A DNA stretch of 64,000 nucleotides, taken from NCBI GenBank assembly GCA_947488295.1, contig CANKYU010000007.1, forward strand, positions 62,001 to 126,000, written 5' to 3'. Positions 1-8,028 of the stretch are shown here, piece by piece (position 1 is the stretch's first letter; each line of letters starts with the position of its first letter). Both the position numbers and the translations under genes were made by a program. Origin of the DNA: an uncultured Anderseniella sp. Lineage in GTDB: Bacteria > Pseudomonadota > Alphaproteobacteria > Rhizobiales > Aestuariivirgaceae. A model generated the notes under the pieces. The model had not been told where the DNA came from, did not search any database, and saw only the letters and a program-made list of their open reading frames with translations.

Positions 1-28
1 TATTTCTACCGGTCCTGAGGAAACATAG

Positions 29-811
29 ATGACTGACACTGACGACCTGTTGTGGAGCGAAGACAACGGCATGGGCGTGATCACGCTGAACCGGCCAAAG
101 GCGCGCAATGCGCTGACCTTTGCCATGTACGAGTCCATCCGCGATATCTGCGACCGCGCCGCAGGCAATGAAGATTTGCGCGCCATGATCATCACTGGAT
201 CCGGCGACAAGGCGTTTGCCGCCGGCACCGACATCTCTTCCTTTCGCGACTTCTCCAAGCCGCAGGATGCGCTCGACTATGAGGCTCGCATCGACAAGGT
301 GCTGGCCGCCCTTGAAGCGGTACCGGTGCCGACCATTGCCGCCATTTCAGGCGCGTGCACCGGCGGGGGCGCGGCCATTGCCGCGTGCTGTGATCTGCGC
401 ATCGGCGCGCGTGACATGCGCTTCGGCTTTCCCATCGCCCGCACGCTCGGCAACTGCCTGTCCAACAACAACCTGGCACGGCTGTCGTCCATGCTGGGCG
501 CACACCGGGTCAAGGAGATCATCTTCACCTCGCGCCTGATCGAGGCGGACGAGGCGCTGGCGCTGGGGCTGGTGTCGGAACTGCACGACGACAAGCAAGC
601 CGTGCTGGCCCGCGCCCATGAACTGGCGGAGACACTGAAAGGCCACGCACCGCTGACCATGCGCGCCACCAAGGAAGCGCTCAGGCGGTTGCGCGTCGGC
701 CAAGACGGCGATGATCACGACCTGATCGTCCAGTGCTATATGAGCGACGATTTCCGCGAAGGCATGGAAGCCTTCCTGGCCAAGCGCAAGCCGGACTGGA
801 AGGGCAAGTGA
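29..811 (+). CDS. enoyl-CoA hydratase/isomerase (crotonase) family protein
   Basis: A 260-residue cytoplasmic crotonase-fold enzyme expected to act on an acyl-CoA thioester. The two oxyanion-hole segments are visible: AFAAGTDIS at about residues 62-70 and SGACTGGGAA at 107-116. Of the two catalytic glutamates of true hydratases, the second seems kept (Glu163 in VKEIIF), but the first falls at FGFPIAR, which has no acidic residue. It may therefore be an isomerase, racemase or hydrolase rather than a standard beta-oxidation hydratase. The start has a good ribosome site (CTGAGG). The stop overlaps the GTG start of a CaiB-type CoA-transferase, so the two are probably co-translated, as in carnitine-type CaiB/CaiD pairs. 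The substrate cannot be told from sequence. Confidence 0.9.
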   Translation: MTDTDDLLWSEDNGMGVITLNRPKARNALTFAMYESIRDICDRAAGNEDLRAMIITGSGDKAFAAGTDISSFRDFSKPQDALDYEARIDKVLAALEAVPVPTIAAISGACTGGGAAIAACCDLRIGARDMRFGFPIARTLGNCLSNNNLARLSSMLGAHRVKEIIFTSRLIEADEALALGLVSELHDDKQAVLARAHELAETLKGHAPLTMRATKEALRRLRVGQDGDDHDLIVQCYMSDDFREGMEAFLAKRKPDWKGK

Positions 812-2004
812 GCAGCGTACCGAACACCGGCCCCTTAAAGGGCATGAAGGTCATCGAGATGGCCCACATCATGGCCGGGCCCGTCACCGGCCTGATGCTG
901 GCCGACATGGGCGCCGACGTGATCAAGGTGGAACGGCCCAACGGCGATGATACGCGGCGTTTCCTGCCGCCGGACATCGAGGGCGAGTCCGCCGCCTTCA
1001 TGATGATGAATCGCAACAAGCGCGGCATCCGCCTGGACCTGAAGACAGAAGCGGGAAAAGCCGCGCTGATCCGGCTCATCGAAGGAGCCGACTGCCTGAT
1101 CGAGAACTACCGACATGACACCATGGAAAAGCTCGGACTCGGCTATGACGAGTTGAAGAAAATCAATCCCGGCCTGATCTATTGCGAAATCTCCGGCTTT
1201 GGCCGCACCGGGCCTTATCGCGAGCGCGGCGGCTTTGACCTGATCGCCCAGGGAATGTCCGGGCTGATGTCGATCACCGGCGAGGCGCCTGGCCGCCCGC
1301 CGGTCAAGGTCGGCGCGCCGGTCTCCGATATCACCGCCGGCATCCTCGGCGCCATGGGCTGTGCGGCAGCCTATGCCCACAAGCTGAAGACCGGCGAGGG
1401 CCAGAGGGTCGACACATCGCTGTTTGAAGCCGGCATCACCCACACCTACTGGCAGTCGGCAATCTGTTTCGCCACCGGGACCGCGCCCGGGCCTATGGGT
1501 TCAGCCCATCCGCTCAACGCACCCTATGAAGCGTTCAGGACCGCCGATGGCTGGCTCAACCTGGGCGCAGCCAACCAGACCAACTGGGAGCGCATGCTGA
1601 AGGTGATCGACGCGGAACATCTGGCTGAAAACCCTAACTTTGCAACCAACCGCACCCGCATGGAAAACCGCGCCGACCTGGCCGATGCGCTGGCGCCTTA
1701 TTTCAAACCGCAGACCACACAGCACTGGCTGGAGGCTCTGGAGGCGTCGGGTGTCCCGGCAGGTCCGGTGCTGGCAATCGACGAAATGCACGCCGATCCG
1801 CAGACCATCGCCCGCGACATGGTGCCGGAGGTCGAGCATCCTGTGGCCGGTACGGTGAAAACCATCGGCGCGCCGGTGAAATTCCACGGCACCCCGGCCG
1901 GCGTCAAGCGCCCTGCCCCGGTGTTGGGCCAGCATACGGAAGAGGTGCTGGCAGAGGCCGGGTTCTCAGCGGACGAGATCAGGGCTGTCCTAGAAGACAA
2001 CTGA
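808..2004 (+). CDS. CaiB/BaiF family (class III) CoA-transferase
   Basis: A 398-residue class III CoA-transferase moving CoA between carboxylic acids. It begins with the family signature LKGMKVIEMAHIMAGP and has LADMGADVIKVE, NRNKRGIRLDL and FGRTGPYRERGGFD. Asp144 in GGFD fits the catalytic aspartate that forms the acyl-aspartyl intermediate. I chose the GTG at 808 because it overlaps the TGA of the crotonase gene and leads straight into the conserved N-terminus; a longer reading from 733 would only add residues inside the upstream gene. The pair probably activates and then hydrates, isomerises or epimerises one carboxylic acid as its CoA thioester. Family assignment is firm; the substrate is unknown. 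Confidence 0.93.
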   Translation: MSSVPNTGPLKGMKVIEMAHIMAGPVTGLMLADMGADVIKVERPNGDDTRRFLPPDIEGESAAFMMMNRNKRGIRLDLKTEAGKAALIRLIEGADCLIENYRHDTMEKLGLGYDELKKINPGLIYCEISGFGRTGPYRERGGFDLIAQGMSGLMSITGEAPGRPPVKVGAPVSDITAGILGAMGCAAAYAHKLKTGEGQRVDTSLFEAGITHTYWQSAICFATGTAPGPMGSAHPLNAPYEAFRTADGWLNLGAANQTNWERMLKVIDAEHLAENPNFATNRTRMENRADLADALAPYFKPQTTQHWLEALEASGVPAGPVLAIDEMHADPQTIARDMVPEVEHPVAGTVKTIGAPVKFHGTPAGVKRPAPVLGQHTEEVLAEAGFSADEIRAVLEDN

Positions 2005-2041
2005 CCAGAGCGCCGGGCGGGATATGTGAAACACCCACAAC

Positions 2042-2131
2042 CGTCATCCCCGTGGAAACGGGGATCCAATACCAGATCGGCACATATATGCGGCGTGGAT
2101 TGGATTCCCACTTTCGTGGGAATGACGACGG
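2042..2131. repeat. REP-like pair of inverted palindromes
   Basis: Two hairpins face each other: CGTCATCCCCGTGGAAACGG at the left and its mirror form ending GTGGGAATGACGACGG at the right, each flanked by GGATCCAAT or ATTGGAT, with about 30 bases between. A single copy of the same unit lies at 35351-35384. This is the usual layout of alphaproteobacterial intergenic REP sequences. Confidence 0.7.
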
Positions 2132-2217
2132 TGTGGTGAGAGTCTTGCGGTTTGGCACCAAATCACATTGTGATTGGCGCTTGCGTCAACTAACCGTTTT
2201 GGCGCTATGCTGTCGCC

Positions 2218-3411
2218 ATGACAGACACATTCACCGGCACCTTCACCCAGCAGGAACCGATCCCCGACGATGCTATCGAGCGCGCCGTCGAGATCATGCG
2301 ATCCGGCCGCCTGCACCGCTATAATACCGGGCCGGGCGAGACGTCGGAAACCGCGCTGCTGGAGCAGGAATATGCCACCTATATGGGCGTCGACTACTGC
2401 CTGGCCGTCACATCGGGCGGTTATGCCCTGACCACGGCGCTGCGCGCTTTCGGTCTGCAGCCCGGCGAAGCGGTGTTGACCAACGGTTTTACCCTGGCCC
2501 CGGTGCCGGGCTCCATCGCCGGTGCCGGCGGGCATCCGGTTCTGGTCGAGGTCACCGAAAACCTGGTCATCGATCTGGATGACCTCAGGAAGAAGATACA
2601 ATCCAGCAAGGCACGCGTGCTGATGCTGTCGCATATGCGCGGGCATATCTGCGACATGGATGCGCTGATGTCGATCTGCAACGAGGCAAACGTGGCCGTC
2701 ATCGAGGACTGCGCCCATACGATGGGCGCATCATGGGGTGGCGTAAAATCCGGGCTGCACGGGATTGCCGCGTGTTATTCCACCCAGACCTACAAGCACA
2801 TGAACTCCGGCGAAGGCGGCTTTCTGGTCTCCGAAGACGCGGAACTGATCGCGCGGGCCACCATATTGTCGGGCTCCTACATGCTGTATGGCCGCCATCT
2901 GGCCTCGCCGCCGGAAGAGGTGTTCCTGAAAATCCGGCTGGAAACGCCCAACTGTTCCGGGCGGCTGGACAATCTGCGGGCGGCGCTGCTGCGCCCGCAA
3001 CTGAAACTGCTCGATGAAAACTGCCGGCGCTGGAACGAACAGTATGACGCCATGGCCAGCGAACTGTCCTATGTGCCCTATGTGCGCCTGCCGCACCGGC
3101 CCGACAAGGAACACTTCGTCGCCAGCTCGTTCCAGTTCAATGTGCCGACGTTCACGCCCGACCAAATCGACAAGCTGCTGAAAACGACGGCGGCGCGCGG
3201 GGTCGAGCTGAAATGGTTCGGCGCCGATGAGCCGGTGGCCTTCACCTCGCGCCATGACAGCTGGACCTATGCCGGCAATCAGTCGCTGCCGAAAACGGAT
3301 AAGGTATTGTCCACCCTGATAGACATGCGCCTGCCGCTCACCTTCTCGCTGGACGACTGCCACCTGATCGGCCGTATCATCCGCGAGTGCGTGCTGGCGG
3401 CACGGAATTAG
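2218..3411 (+). CDS. DegT/DnrJ/EryC1/StrS family PLP aminotransferase
   Basis: A 397-residue fold-type I, pyridoxal-phosphate enzyme of the sugar/aminocyclitol aminotransferase family. The cofactor aspartate is in VIEDCAH (Asp164), and the Schiff-base lysine is most likely Lys193 in TYKHMNSGEGG. The N-terminus (IERAVEIMRSGRLHRY) and TSGGYALTTAL match the family. No surface-polysaccharide or antibiotic genes lie nearby, so the usual nucleotide-sugar role is doubtful. It is followed after 26 bases by two Lin0512-family genes on the same strand, which suggests an operon. It could transaminate a small keto compound; the real substrate is unknown. The start follows a weak promoter-like stretch and directly opens the conserved region. 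Confidence 0.88.
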   Translation: MTDTFTGTFTQQEPIPDDAIERAVEIMRSGRLHRYNTGPGETSETALLEQEYATYMGVDYCLAVTSGGYALTTALRAFGLQPGEAVLTNGFTLAPVPGSIAGAGGHPVLVEVTENLVIDLDDLRKKIQSSKARVLMLSHMRGHICDMDALMSICNEANVAVIEDCAHTMGASWGGVKSGLHGIAACYSTQTYKHMNSGEGGFLVSEDAELIARATILSGSYMLYGRHLASPPEEVFLKIRLETPNCSGRLDNLRAALLRPQLKLLDENCRRWNEQYDAMASELSYVPYVRLPHRPDKEHFVASSFQFNVPTFTPDQIDKLLKTTAARGVELKWFGADEPVAFTSRHDSWTYAGNQSLPKTDKVLSTLIDMRLPLTFSLDDCHLIGRIIRECVLAARN

Positions 3412-3437
3412 AGCTTACCGAGAAGGACCAAACCCTT

Positions 3438-3794
3438 ATGACCCTCAAACGCGTTGCCATGGAATTCGGCATGGGCACCGACCTGCACGGCATGGACTAC
3501 ACCAAGGCGGCGGTGCGCGCCCTGAAGGACGCGCTGTGGCATAACTCGCTTTCCATGGCCGACGCTTTCGGCTTTCCGCGCGACGCCATGCAGGTGGAAG
3601 TGCTGATCGGCGTGGCGCAGCCCGACAAGGTGGACAGGGATGAAGTCGCTGCCGTGCTGCCCTACGGCTCAGCCAAGGTCATTGTCAAACACGGCGGCCT
3701 CGACATCGAAAAGGAAAACGGCGACACCACGGTGATGGCCAATGCGGCAGCGGTCGTCTATTTCGACATCGCGGAGGAGGTAGATACCAAATGA
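3438..3794 (+). CDS. Lin0512 family protein, first copy
   Basis: A 118-residue cytoplasmic protein of the Lin0512 family, which has no known function. It shows the family pattern near the start (MEFGMGTDLHGMDYTKAAVR), a Val-rich strand (MQVEVLIGVAQPDKVD) and an Ala-rich end. The ATG at 3438 is preceded by GAAGGAC. Its stop overlaps the start of a second, clearly homologous gene (ATGA at 3791), so the two products are probably made together and may form a heteromer. The preceding aminotransferase is on the same strand. Family recognition is from memory of its conserved motifs; function is not inferred. Confidence 0.8.
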   Translation: MTLKRVAMEFGMGTDLHGMDYTKAAVRALKDALWHNSLSMADAFGFPRDAMQVEVLIGVAQPDKVDRDEVAAVLPYGSAKVIVKHGGLDIEKENGDTTVMANAAAVVYFDIAEEVDTK

Positions 3795-4171
3795 AGGGAT
3801 TAGCCATGGCTGAAAAACGTCTCATCCTGGAAATGGGCACCGGCAACGATTTGTACGGCGAAGACTACACCAAAGCCGCCATCCGCGCGGTGCAGGACTG
3901 CCTGCACCATTCGTCGCTGTCACTATACAAGTCCCTCGACCTGGACCCGACAAAGATGGTGGTCAACGTCACCATCGGTGTGCAGAAACCGGAGCAGGTG
4001 GACACCGGTGCGGTGGCGAAGCAACTGCCTTATGGCACAGTGACAGTTACCGCGGTCAAGGGCGGGTTGAATGTTCCGGACGAGGCGAACAGCCAACTGA
4101 CGGTGGTCGCTGCAGCAGCGGTCGAGGCACGGTATGACATTCCGCAGGGCCGGTTCCGGTTGTCAGGATGA
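3791..4171 (+). CDS. Lin0512 family protein, second copy
   Basis: A 126-residue paralogue of the gene just upstream. It shares MGTGNDLYGEDYTKAAIRAV, the VNVTIGVQKPEQVDTGAV strand and the LPYGTVTVTAVKGGLNV segment. Two starts are possible. ATG 3791 overlaps the previous stop and has GGAGG ten bases upstream. ATG 3806 has AAGGGA six bases upstream and begins MAEKRLILEMGTG, which matches the first copy better. I give the longer form. The tandem arrangement points to a two-subunit complex or a duplication with divergence. Function unknown. Confidence 0.78.
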   Translation: MKGLAMAEKRLILEMGTGNDLYGEDYTKAAIRAVQDCLHHSSLSLYKSLDLDPTKMVVNVTIGVQKPEQVDTGAVAKQLPYGTVTVTAVKGGLNVPDEANSQLTVVAAAAVEARYDIPQGRFRLSG

Positions 4172-4481
4172 GCTGCGACTGCGACCTGGTTTGCGCCAAC
4201 AAGAAATTCGACAGTTGGCGACAACCGGCGCGAAGCGGTCATTCATTGCAGTTGCGAATGAAGATCAGCTAAGCGCTGTTGATTCAACTGATCGACGCAA
4301 CCCACCTTGCAGGCACTCTGAAAGTTTGAAGGCGTAACTTGTACAAGTGCTCATGGCGCTTCCAAATAAGACTGCAGCCAGATGCCCGAAACTTTCGGTC
4401 AGACGGTGCACTTTCGGTTCATCACATTTCGGGTGGATTCGATTGGCTCAATTGATCAACGCCGATATGGAAGCGCCATCC
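4172..4481. other. intergenic region with no recognised gene
   Basis: About 310 bases between the Lin0512 pair and the lacI promoter. I find no credible reading frame. It holds a 12-base perfect inverted repeat (ATGGCGCTTCCA at 4353-4364 and its complement at 4468-4479) and the palindrome CTTGTACAAG near 4338-4347. The second arm lies two bases before the lacI -35 box. Confidence 0.6.
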
Positions 4482-4510
4482 TTGACCCATCCCGCAAGCA
4501 TGAATAATGT
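4482..4510 (+). promoter_or_regulatory. predicted sigma-70 promoter of the lacI-type gene
   Basis: TTGACC at 4482-4487, a 17-base spacer, then TAATGT at 4505-4510. The LacI-type operator lies immediately downstream, over the expected transcription start, which would give negative autoregulation. Confidence 0.6.
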
Positions 4511-4517
4511 GAAGAAT

Positions 4518-4540
4518 AAAATTTGCGCGCGTTAATTTTT
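4518..4540. promoter_or_regulatory. LacI-type operator upstream of the regulator gene
   Basis: An A/T-flanked CG-centred near-palindrome with core TTTGCGCGCGTTAA. It matches the element at 5651-5677 before smoE at most positions (AAAAyTT..CGCGCGT.A). A CG-centred palindrome is the classic LacI-family operator form. It sits between the predicted -10 box and the regulator's start codon. Confidence 0.7.
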
Positions 4541-4618
4541 GAAACCGACACGGTGTATTCGAACCTGCCAGTCCTGGCCGGACTGTAAAGTTTGGAGAAT
4601 TTGGGAAACAGCTAAGCG

Positions 4619-5644
4619 ATGAGTGGAAACAAGGTCAGGAGCATGGAGGAGTTCGCCGCGCTCAGCGGTGTATCCCGCCCAACCCTCTCTAAATACTTCA
4701 ACGATCCAAACAGCGTTCGTCAGTCGACCCGGTCGAAGATTGAAATGGCGTTGGAACGTCATGACTACCGGCCGAACATTTTTGCCATAAACCAGAACAG
4801 GAAAATGACGAAGAACATCGGCATTGTCGTACCTTTCCTTGCCGACCCGTTCTTTGCTGAAATTGCCCGTGTTATCGAGCGGCGCTGTATCGATGCAGGC
4901 TTCTGGCCAATCCTGTTCAGCTCGCATGGCGAGCAGAAACTTGAGAACGAAATCCTGAACAGTCTGCGATCTCTGAAACCAGCCGGCGTGTTACTGGCCC
5001 CTCTCGGGCGCGGCTCTGATCACTCGACTGTGGAACAATTTTGCCGGGATGTACCCACTGTTCTGTTCGATAGTAACATTGAAGGCCTCGGAGCAGCATT
5101 CGTGGGGTCAGACAATTTCCAATCCGTGCCGCTGATGGTGGAATATCTGTGCCGCACCGGTGAGCCACCCTGTCTCCTGGAGACGCAACCGGTAAACCCG
5201 AATGCCAACAAGCGCCGCAATGCCTACAAGCAGGCCATGGAACAGAGGGGCCTGGAGCCACACATCGTTCGCCTGGACGGCTCGGATTGGAACTTTGAAG
5301 ATATTGGTTACGACGGTGGGCTGCGGGTAATACGCAATCAAAAACTACCAACAAATACAGTCCTGTGCAGCAATGACAGGCTGGCAATCGGCTTCATGTC
5401 TGCCTGTCTTGAAATGGGCATTCGCGTGGGACGAAGCTCGGAATGTTCGCTGCGCGTTGCCGGGCATGACGACCATCCGTTTGCAAAATTCACCTGCCCA
5501 CCCCTGACAACCATCGCCCAGGACTATGCAGCCATCTCTGAGCGCAGCGTCGAAACCCTGTTTTTGCTCGTCGAAGGCGGACTATCCGGCACGCGCAGCG
5601 AAACACTGTTTGAAGGCAAGTTAGTGATGCGGGCATCCGCCTGA
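4619..5644 (+). CDS. LacI family transcriptional regulator of the polyol operon
   Basis: A 341-residue repressor. The N-terminal helix-turn-helix (MEEFAALSGVSRPTLSKYFN, about residues 9-28) and hinge (IEMALERHDYRPN) are typical. A periplasmic-binding-protein-like sensor domain follows, from IGIVVPFLADPFFAEIARV to the C-terminus. It lies just before smoEFGK-mtlK on the same strand. Matching operators stand in front of it and in front of smoE, so it most likely represses both itself and the transporter operon and is released by a polyol or a derived sugar. The ATG at 4619 begins the HTH region; the ribosome site is weak. Confidence 0.92.
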   Translation: MSGNKVRSMEEFAALSGVSRPTLSKYFNDPNSVRQSTRSKIEMALERHDYRPNIFAINQNRKMTKNIGIVVPFLADPFFAEIARVIERRCIDAGFWPILFSSHGEQKLENEILNSLRSLKPAGVLLAPLGRGSDHSTVEQFCRDVPTVLFDSNIEGLGAAFVGSDNFQSVPLMVEYLCRTGEPPCLLETQPVNPNANKRRNAYKQAMEQRGLEPHIVRLDGSDWNFEDIGYDGGLRVIRNQKLPTNTVLCSNDRLAIGFMSACLEMGIRVGRSSECSLRVAGHDDHPFAKFTCPPLTTIAQDYAAISERSVETLFLLVEGGLSGTRSETLFEGKLVMRASA

Positions 5645-5650
5645 TGTCAA

Positions 5651-5677
5651 ATAAAACTTTACGCGCGTAAGTTTTAT
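5651..5677. promoter_or_regulatory. LacI-type operator before smoE
   Basis: A 27-base imperfect palindrome with perfect 12-base core TTACGCGCGTAA and outer arms ATAAAAC/GTTTTAT. It is closely related to the site at 4518-4540. A TTGACT hexamer follows at 5679-5684, but I see no convincing -10 box at the right distance, so the exact promoter is uncertain. Confidence 0.75.
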
Positions 5678-5744
5678 GTTGACTCAGTATTGCCGATTTT
5701 GGTACTGGCTAAAGAAAAATCAAAACAATAGGGGAGGACACAAG

Positions 5745-7046
5745 ATGCAGATAAAATCATCCGTCGCGATTGCAGGCATGCTCGCCTTCGCCACCGCTAC
5801 CAGCGCATTCGCCGAGACTATCACTGTTGCCACTGTGAACAATGGCGACATGATCCGCATGCAAGGTCTCACTGAAGAATTTACCGCCAAAACCGGCCAC
5901 AAGGTTGAGTGGGTCACGCTTGAAGAGAACGTTCTTCGCCAGCGTGTGACGCAAGATGTCGCCGCCAAGGGTGGCCAGTTCGATGTCATGACCATTGGCA
6001 TGTACGAAACGCCGATCTGGGCCAAGCAGGGGTGGCTGCTATCGCTCAACGACTTGCCTGCATCCTACGACATCGACGACATTCTGCCGGCTATGCGCGG
6101 CGGTTTATCGCTCGACGGTCAACTCTACGCCGCACCTTTCTACGGTGAGAGTTCGATGATCATGTACCGCACTGACCTGATGTCGAAAGCCGGGTTGGAA
6201 ATGCCTGATGCACCGACCTGGGACTTCGTCGCAGATGCGGCACGCAAAATGACAGACAAAGACAACGAGATTTATGGCATCTGCCTGCGTGGCAAAGCCG
6301 GCTGGGGCGAAAACATGGCGTTCCTGACAGCGACAGCCAATTCCTTTGGCGCGCGCTGGTTCGATGAAGACTGGAAGCCCCAGTTTGACAGCCCGGAATG
6401 GAAGACCACACTAACCTTCTACCTCGACCTGATGACAGATGCCGGGCCTCCAGGCGCGTCGACAAACGGCTTCAACGAGAACTTGTCGCTGTTCCAGCAG
6501 GGCAAATGCGGCATGTGGATCGATGCAACGGTCGCTGCCTCTTTTGTGACCAACCCCAAGGACTCGACCGTTGCCGACAAGGTCAGTTTTGCGCTGGCGC
6601 CCGACACCGGCATGGGCAAGCGCGGCAACTGGCTGTGGGCCTGGGCGCTGGCCATTCCGGCCGGAACGCAAAAAGAGGCTGCGGCGAAGGAGTTCATTCA
6701 ATGGGCCACTTCGAAGGACTACCTTGCGCTTGTTGCCTCGAAAGAAGGCTGGGCAAATGTACCACCGGGTAGCCGCAAGTCGCTTTACGAGAATCCGGAC
6801 TATGCCAAGGTGCCGTTTGCAAAGATGACTCTCGACAGTATCAATTCTGCAGACCCGACCAATCCGACCGTCAAGCCGGTGCCCTATATCGGTGTGCAGT
6901 TTGTCGCGATCCCCGAGTTTGCGGGCATCGCCACTCAGGTTGGTCAGGAATTCTCAGCCGCGCTGGCCGGTCAGCAGACCGCAGATGAGGCCCTGGCAAA
7001 GGCGCAGGCCCTGACCGCGGAAGAAATGGAAGCCGCCGGGTACTGA
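5745..7046 (+). CDS. smoE: polyol (mannitol/sorbitol) ABC transporter substrate-binding protein
   Basis: A 433-residue periplasmic binding protein of the family 1 type (MalE/UgpB-like). It has a cleavable signal peptide (MQIKSSVAIAGMLAFATA, cleavage after SAFA) and a mature start ETITVATVNNGDMIRMQGL that closely resembles SmoE of Rhodobacter-type polyol systems. It captures a sugar alcohol and delivers it to the SmoFGK membrane complex. The ATG at 5745 has the strong site GGGGAGGA upstream; an in-frame start at 5676 would put a hydrophilic stretch before the signal peptide. It leads the operon and is followed by a hairpin at 7063-7094, which often makes the binding protein more abundant than the membrane subunits. 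Confidence 0.92.
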   Translation: MQIKSSVAIAGMLAFATATSAFAETITVATVNNGDMIRMQGLTEEFTAKTGHKVEWVTLEENVLRQRVTQDVAAKGGQFDVMTIGMYETPIWAKQGWLLSLNDLPASYDIDDILPAMRGGLSLDGQLYAAPFYGESSMIMYRTDLMSKAGLEMPDAPTWDFVADAARKMTDKDNEIYGICLRGKAGWGENMAFLTATANSFGARWFDEDWKPQFDSPEWKTTLTFYLDLMTDAGPPGASTNGFNENLSLFQQGKCGMWIDATVAASFVTNPKDSTVADKVSFALAPDTGMGKRGNWLWAWALAIPAGTQKEAAAKEFIQWATSKDYLALVASKEGWANVPPGSRKSLYENPDYAKVPFAKMTLDSINSADPTNPTVKPVPYIGVQFVAIPEFAGIATQVGQEFSAALAGQQTADEALAKAQALTAEEMEAAGY

Positions 7047-7062
7047 CGATCCGCCCAGCGTC

Positions 7063-7094
7063 CGGAGAAGCCGCCACACCGCGGCTCCTTCCGG
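7063..7094 (+). terminator. intercistronic hairpin between smoE and smoF
   Basis: CCGGAGAAGCCGC and GCGGCTCCTTCCGG pair almost completely around a short CACACC loop, followed by GTTTCAC. There is no long T-run, so it is more likely an mRNA-stabilising or attenuating hairpin than a full terminator. Confidence 0.5.
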
Positions 7095-7151
7095 GTTTCA
7101 CCCAGGTCTGTTCTCGCAACGGCTTCTGCCGCTGGAATGTGGAGACGTGCC

Positions 7152-8018
7152 ATGGCTACTCAGCAATCTCGATCAGCTGCCCGCATCATGCTGGCTCCAG
7201 CAGTGATCCTGCTCCTGGGATGGATGCTGGTCCCGCTGACAATGACCCTGTATTTCTCATTCAAGAAGTACCTGCCCCTGCGCGGCGGTGACTTGGGTTG
7301 GGCCGGTTTCGACAATTACGTCAGATTTGTCACTTCAAGCGCCTTCTGGCCTAGTATTCAGTCGACACTCATCATCGTAATCGGAGTGTTGTTGATTACC
7401 GTCGTGCTTGGTGTGTTGCTGGCCCAGTTGCTCGATCAACCCATGTGGGGACAAGGCATTGTCCGCATTCTCGTGATCGCCCCGTTCTTCGTCATGCCAA
7501 CCGTTTCGGCGCTGGTCTGGAAGAACATGTTCATGGATCCGGTAAACGGGTTGCTGGCTCACCTCTGGAAGTTCTTTGGCGCCCAACCTGTCGAATGGTT
7601 GAGCGATGCCCCGCTATTTTCCATCATCATGATAGTGTCATGGCAGTGGCTGCCCTTCGCCACACTGATTCTCCTGACCGCCATTCAATCATTGGACAGC
7701 GAACAGCTTGAGGCCGCGGAAATGGATGGCGCTCCTGTGCTGGCCCGGTTCGGCTACATTGTCCTGCCTCATCTGAGCCGCGCCATCGCTATTGTCATAC
7801 TGATCCAGACTATCTTCCTGCTGTCGATCTTTGCGGAAATATTTGTCACCACGGGAGGTGCATTCGGCACCCGAACGCTTACCTATCTGATCTTCCAGCG
7901 TGTGCTGGAGAGCCAGAATGTCGGGTTGGGATCCGCCGGTGGCGTCTATGCAATCGTCCTTGCCAACATCGTTGCGTATTTCCTGATGCGCATTGTCGGC
8001 AAGAACCTGGACGCATGA
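7152..8018 (+). CDS. smoF: polyol ABC transporter permease, first subunit
   Basis: A 288-residue inner-membrane permease of the MalF type with about six membrane helices. The permease loop that docks the ATPase is visible around EQLEAAEMDGAPVLARFGYI (EAA motif). It pairs with SmoG to form the channel for the polyol captured by SmoE. I prefer ATG 7152 (MATQQSRSAARIM), which has GGAG seven bases upstream, over the ATG at 7137, whose first codons carry that ribosome site. It sits in the order binding protein, permease, permease, ATPase. Confidence 0.92.
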   Translation: MATQQSRSAARIMLAPAVILLLGWMLVPLTMTLYFSFKKYLPLRGGDLGWAGFDNYVRFVTSSAFWPSIQSTLIIVIGVLLITVVLGVLLAQLLDQPMWGQGIVRILVIAPFFVMPTVSALVWKNMFMDPVNGLLAHLWKFFGAQPVEWLSDAPLFSIIMIVSWQWLPFATLILLTAIQSLDSEQLEAAEMDGAPVLARFGYIVLPHLSRAIAIVILIQTIFLLSIFAEIFVTTGGAFGTRTLTYLIFQRVLESQNVGLGSAGGVYAIVLANIVAYFLMRIVGKNLDA

Positions 8019-8028
8019 GGAAGCAGTC

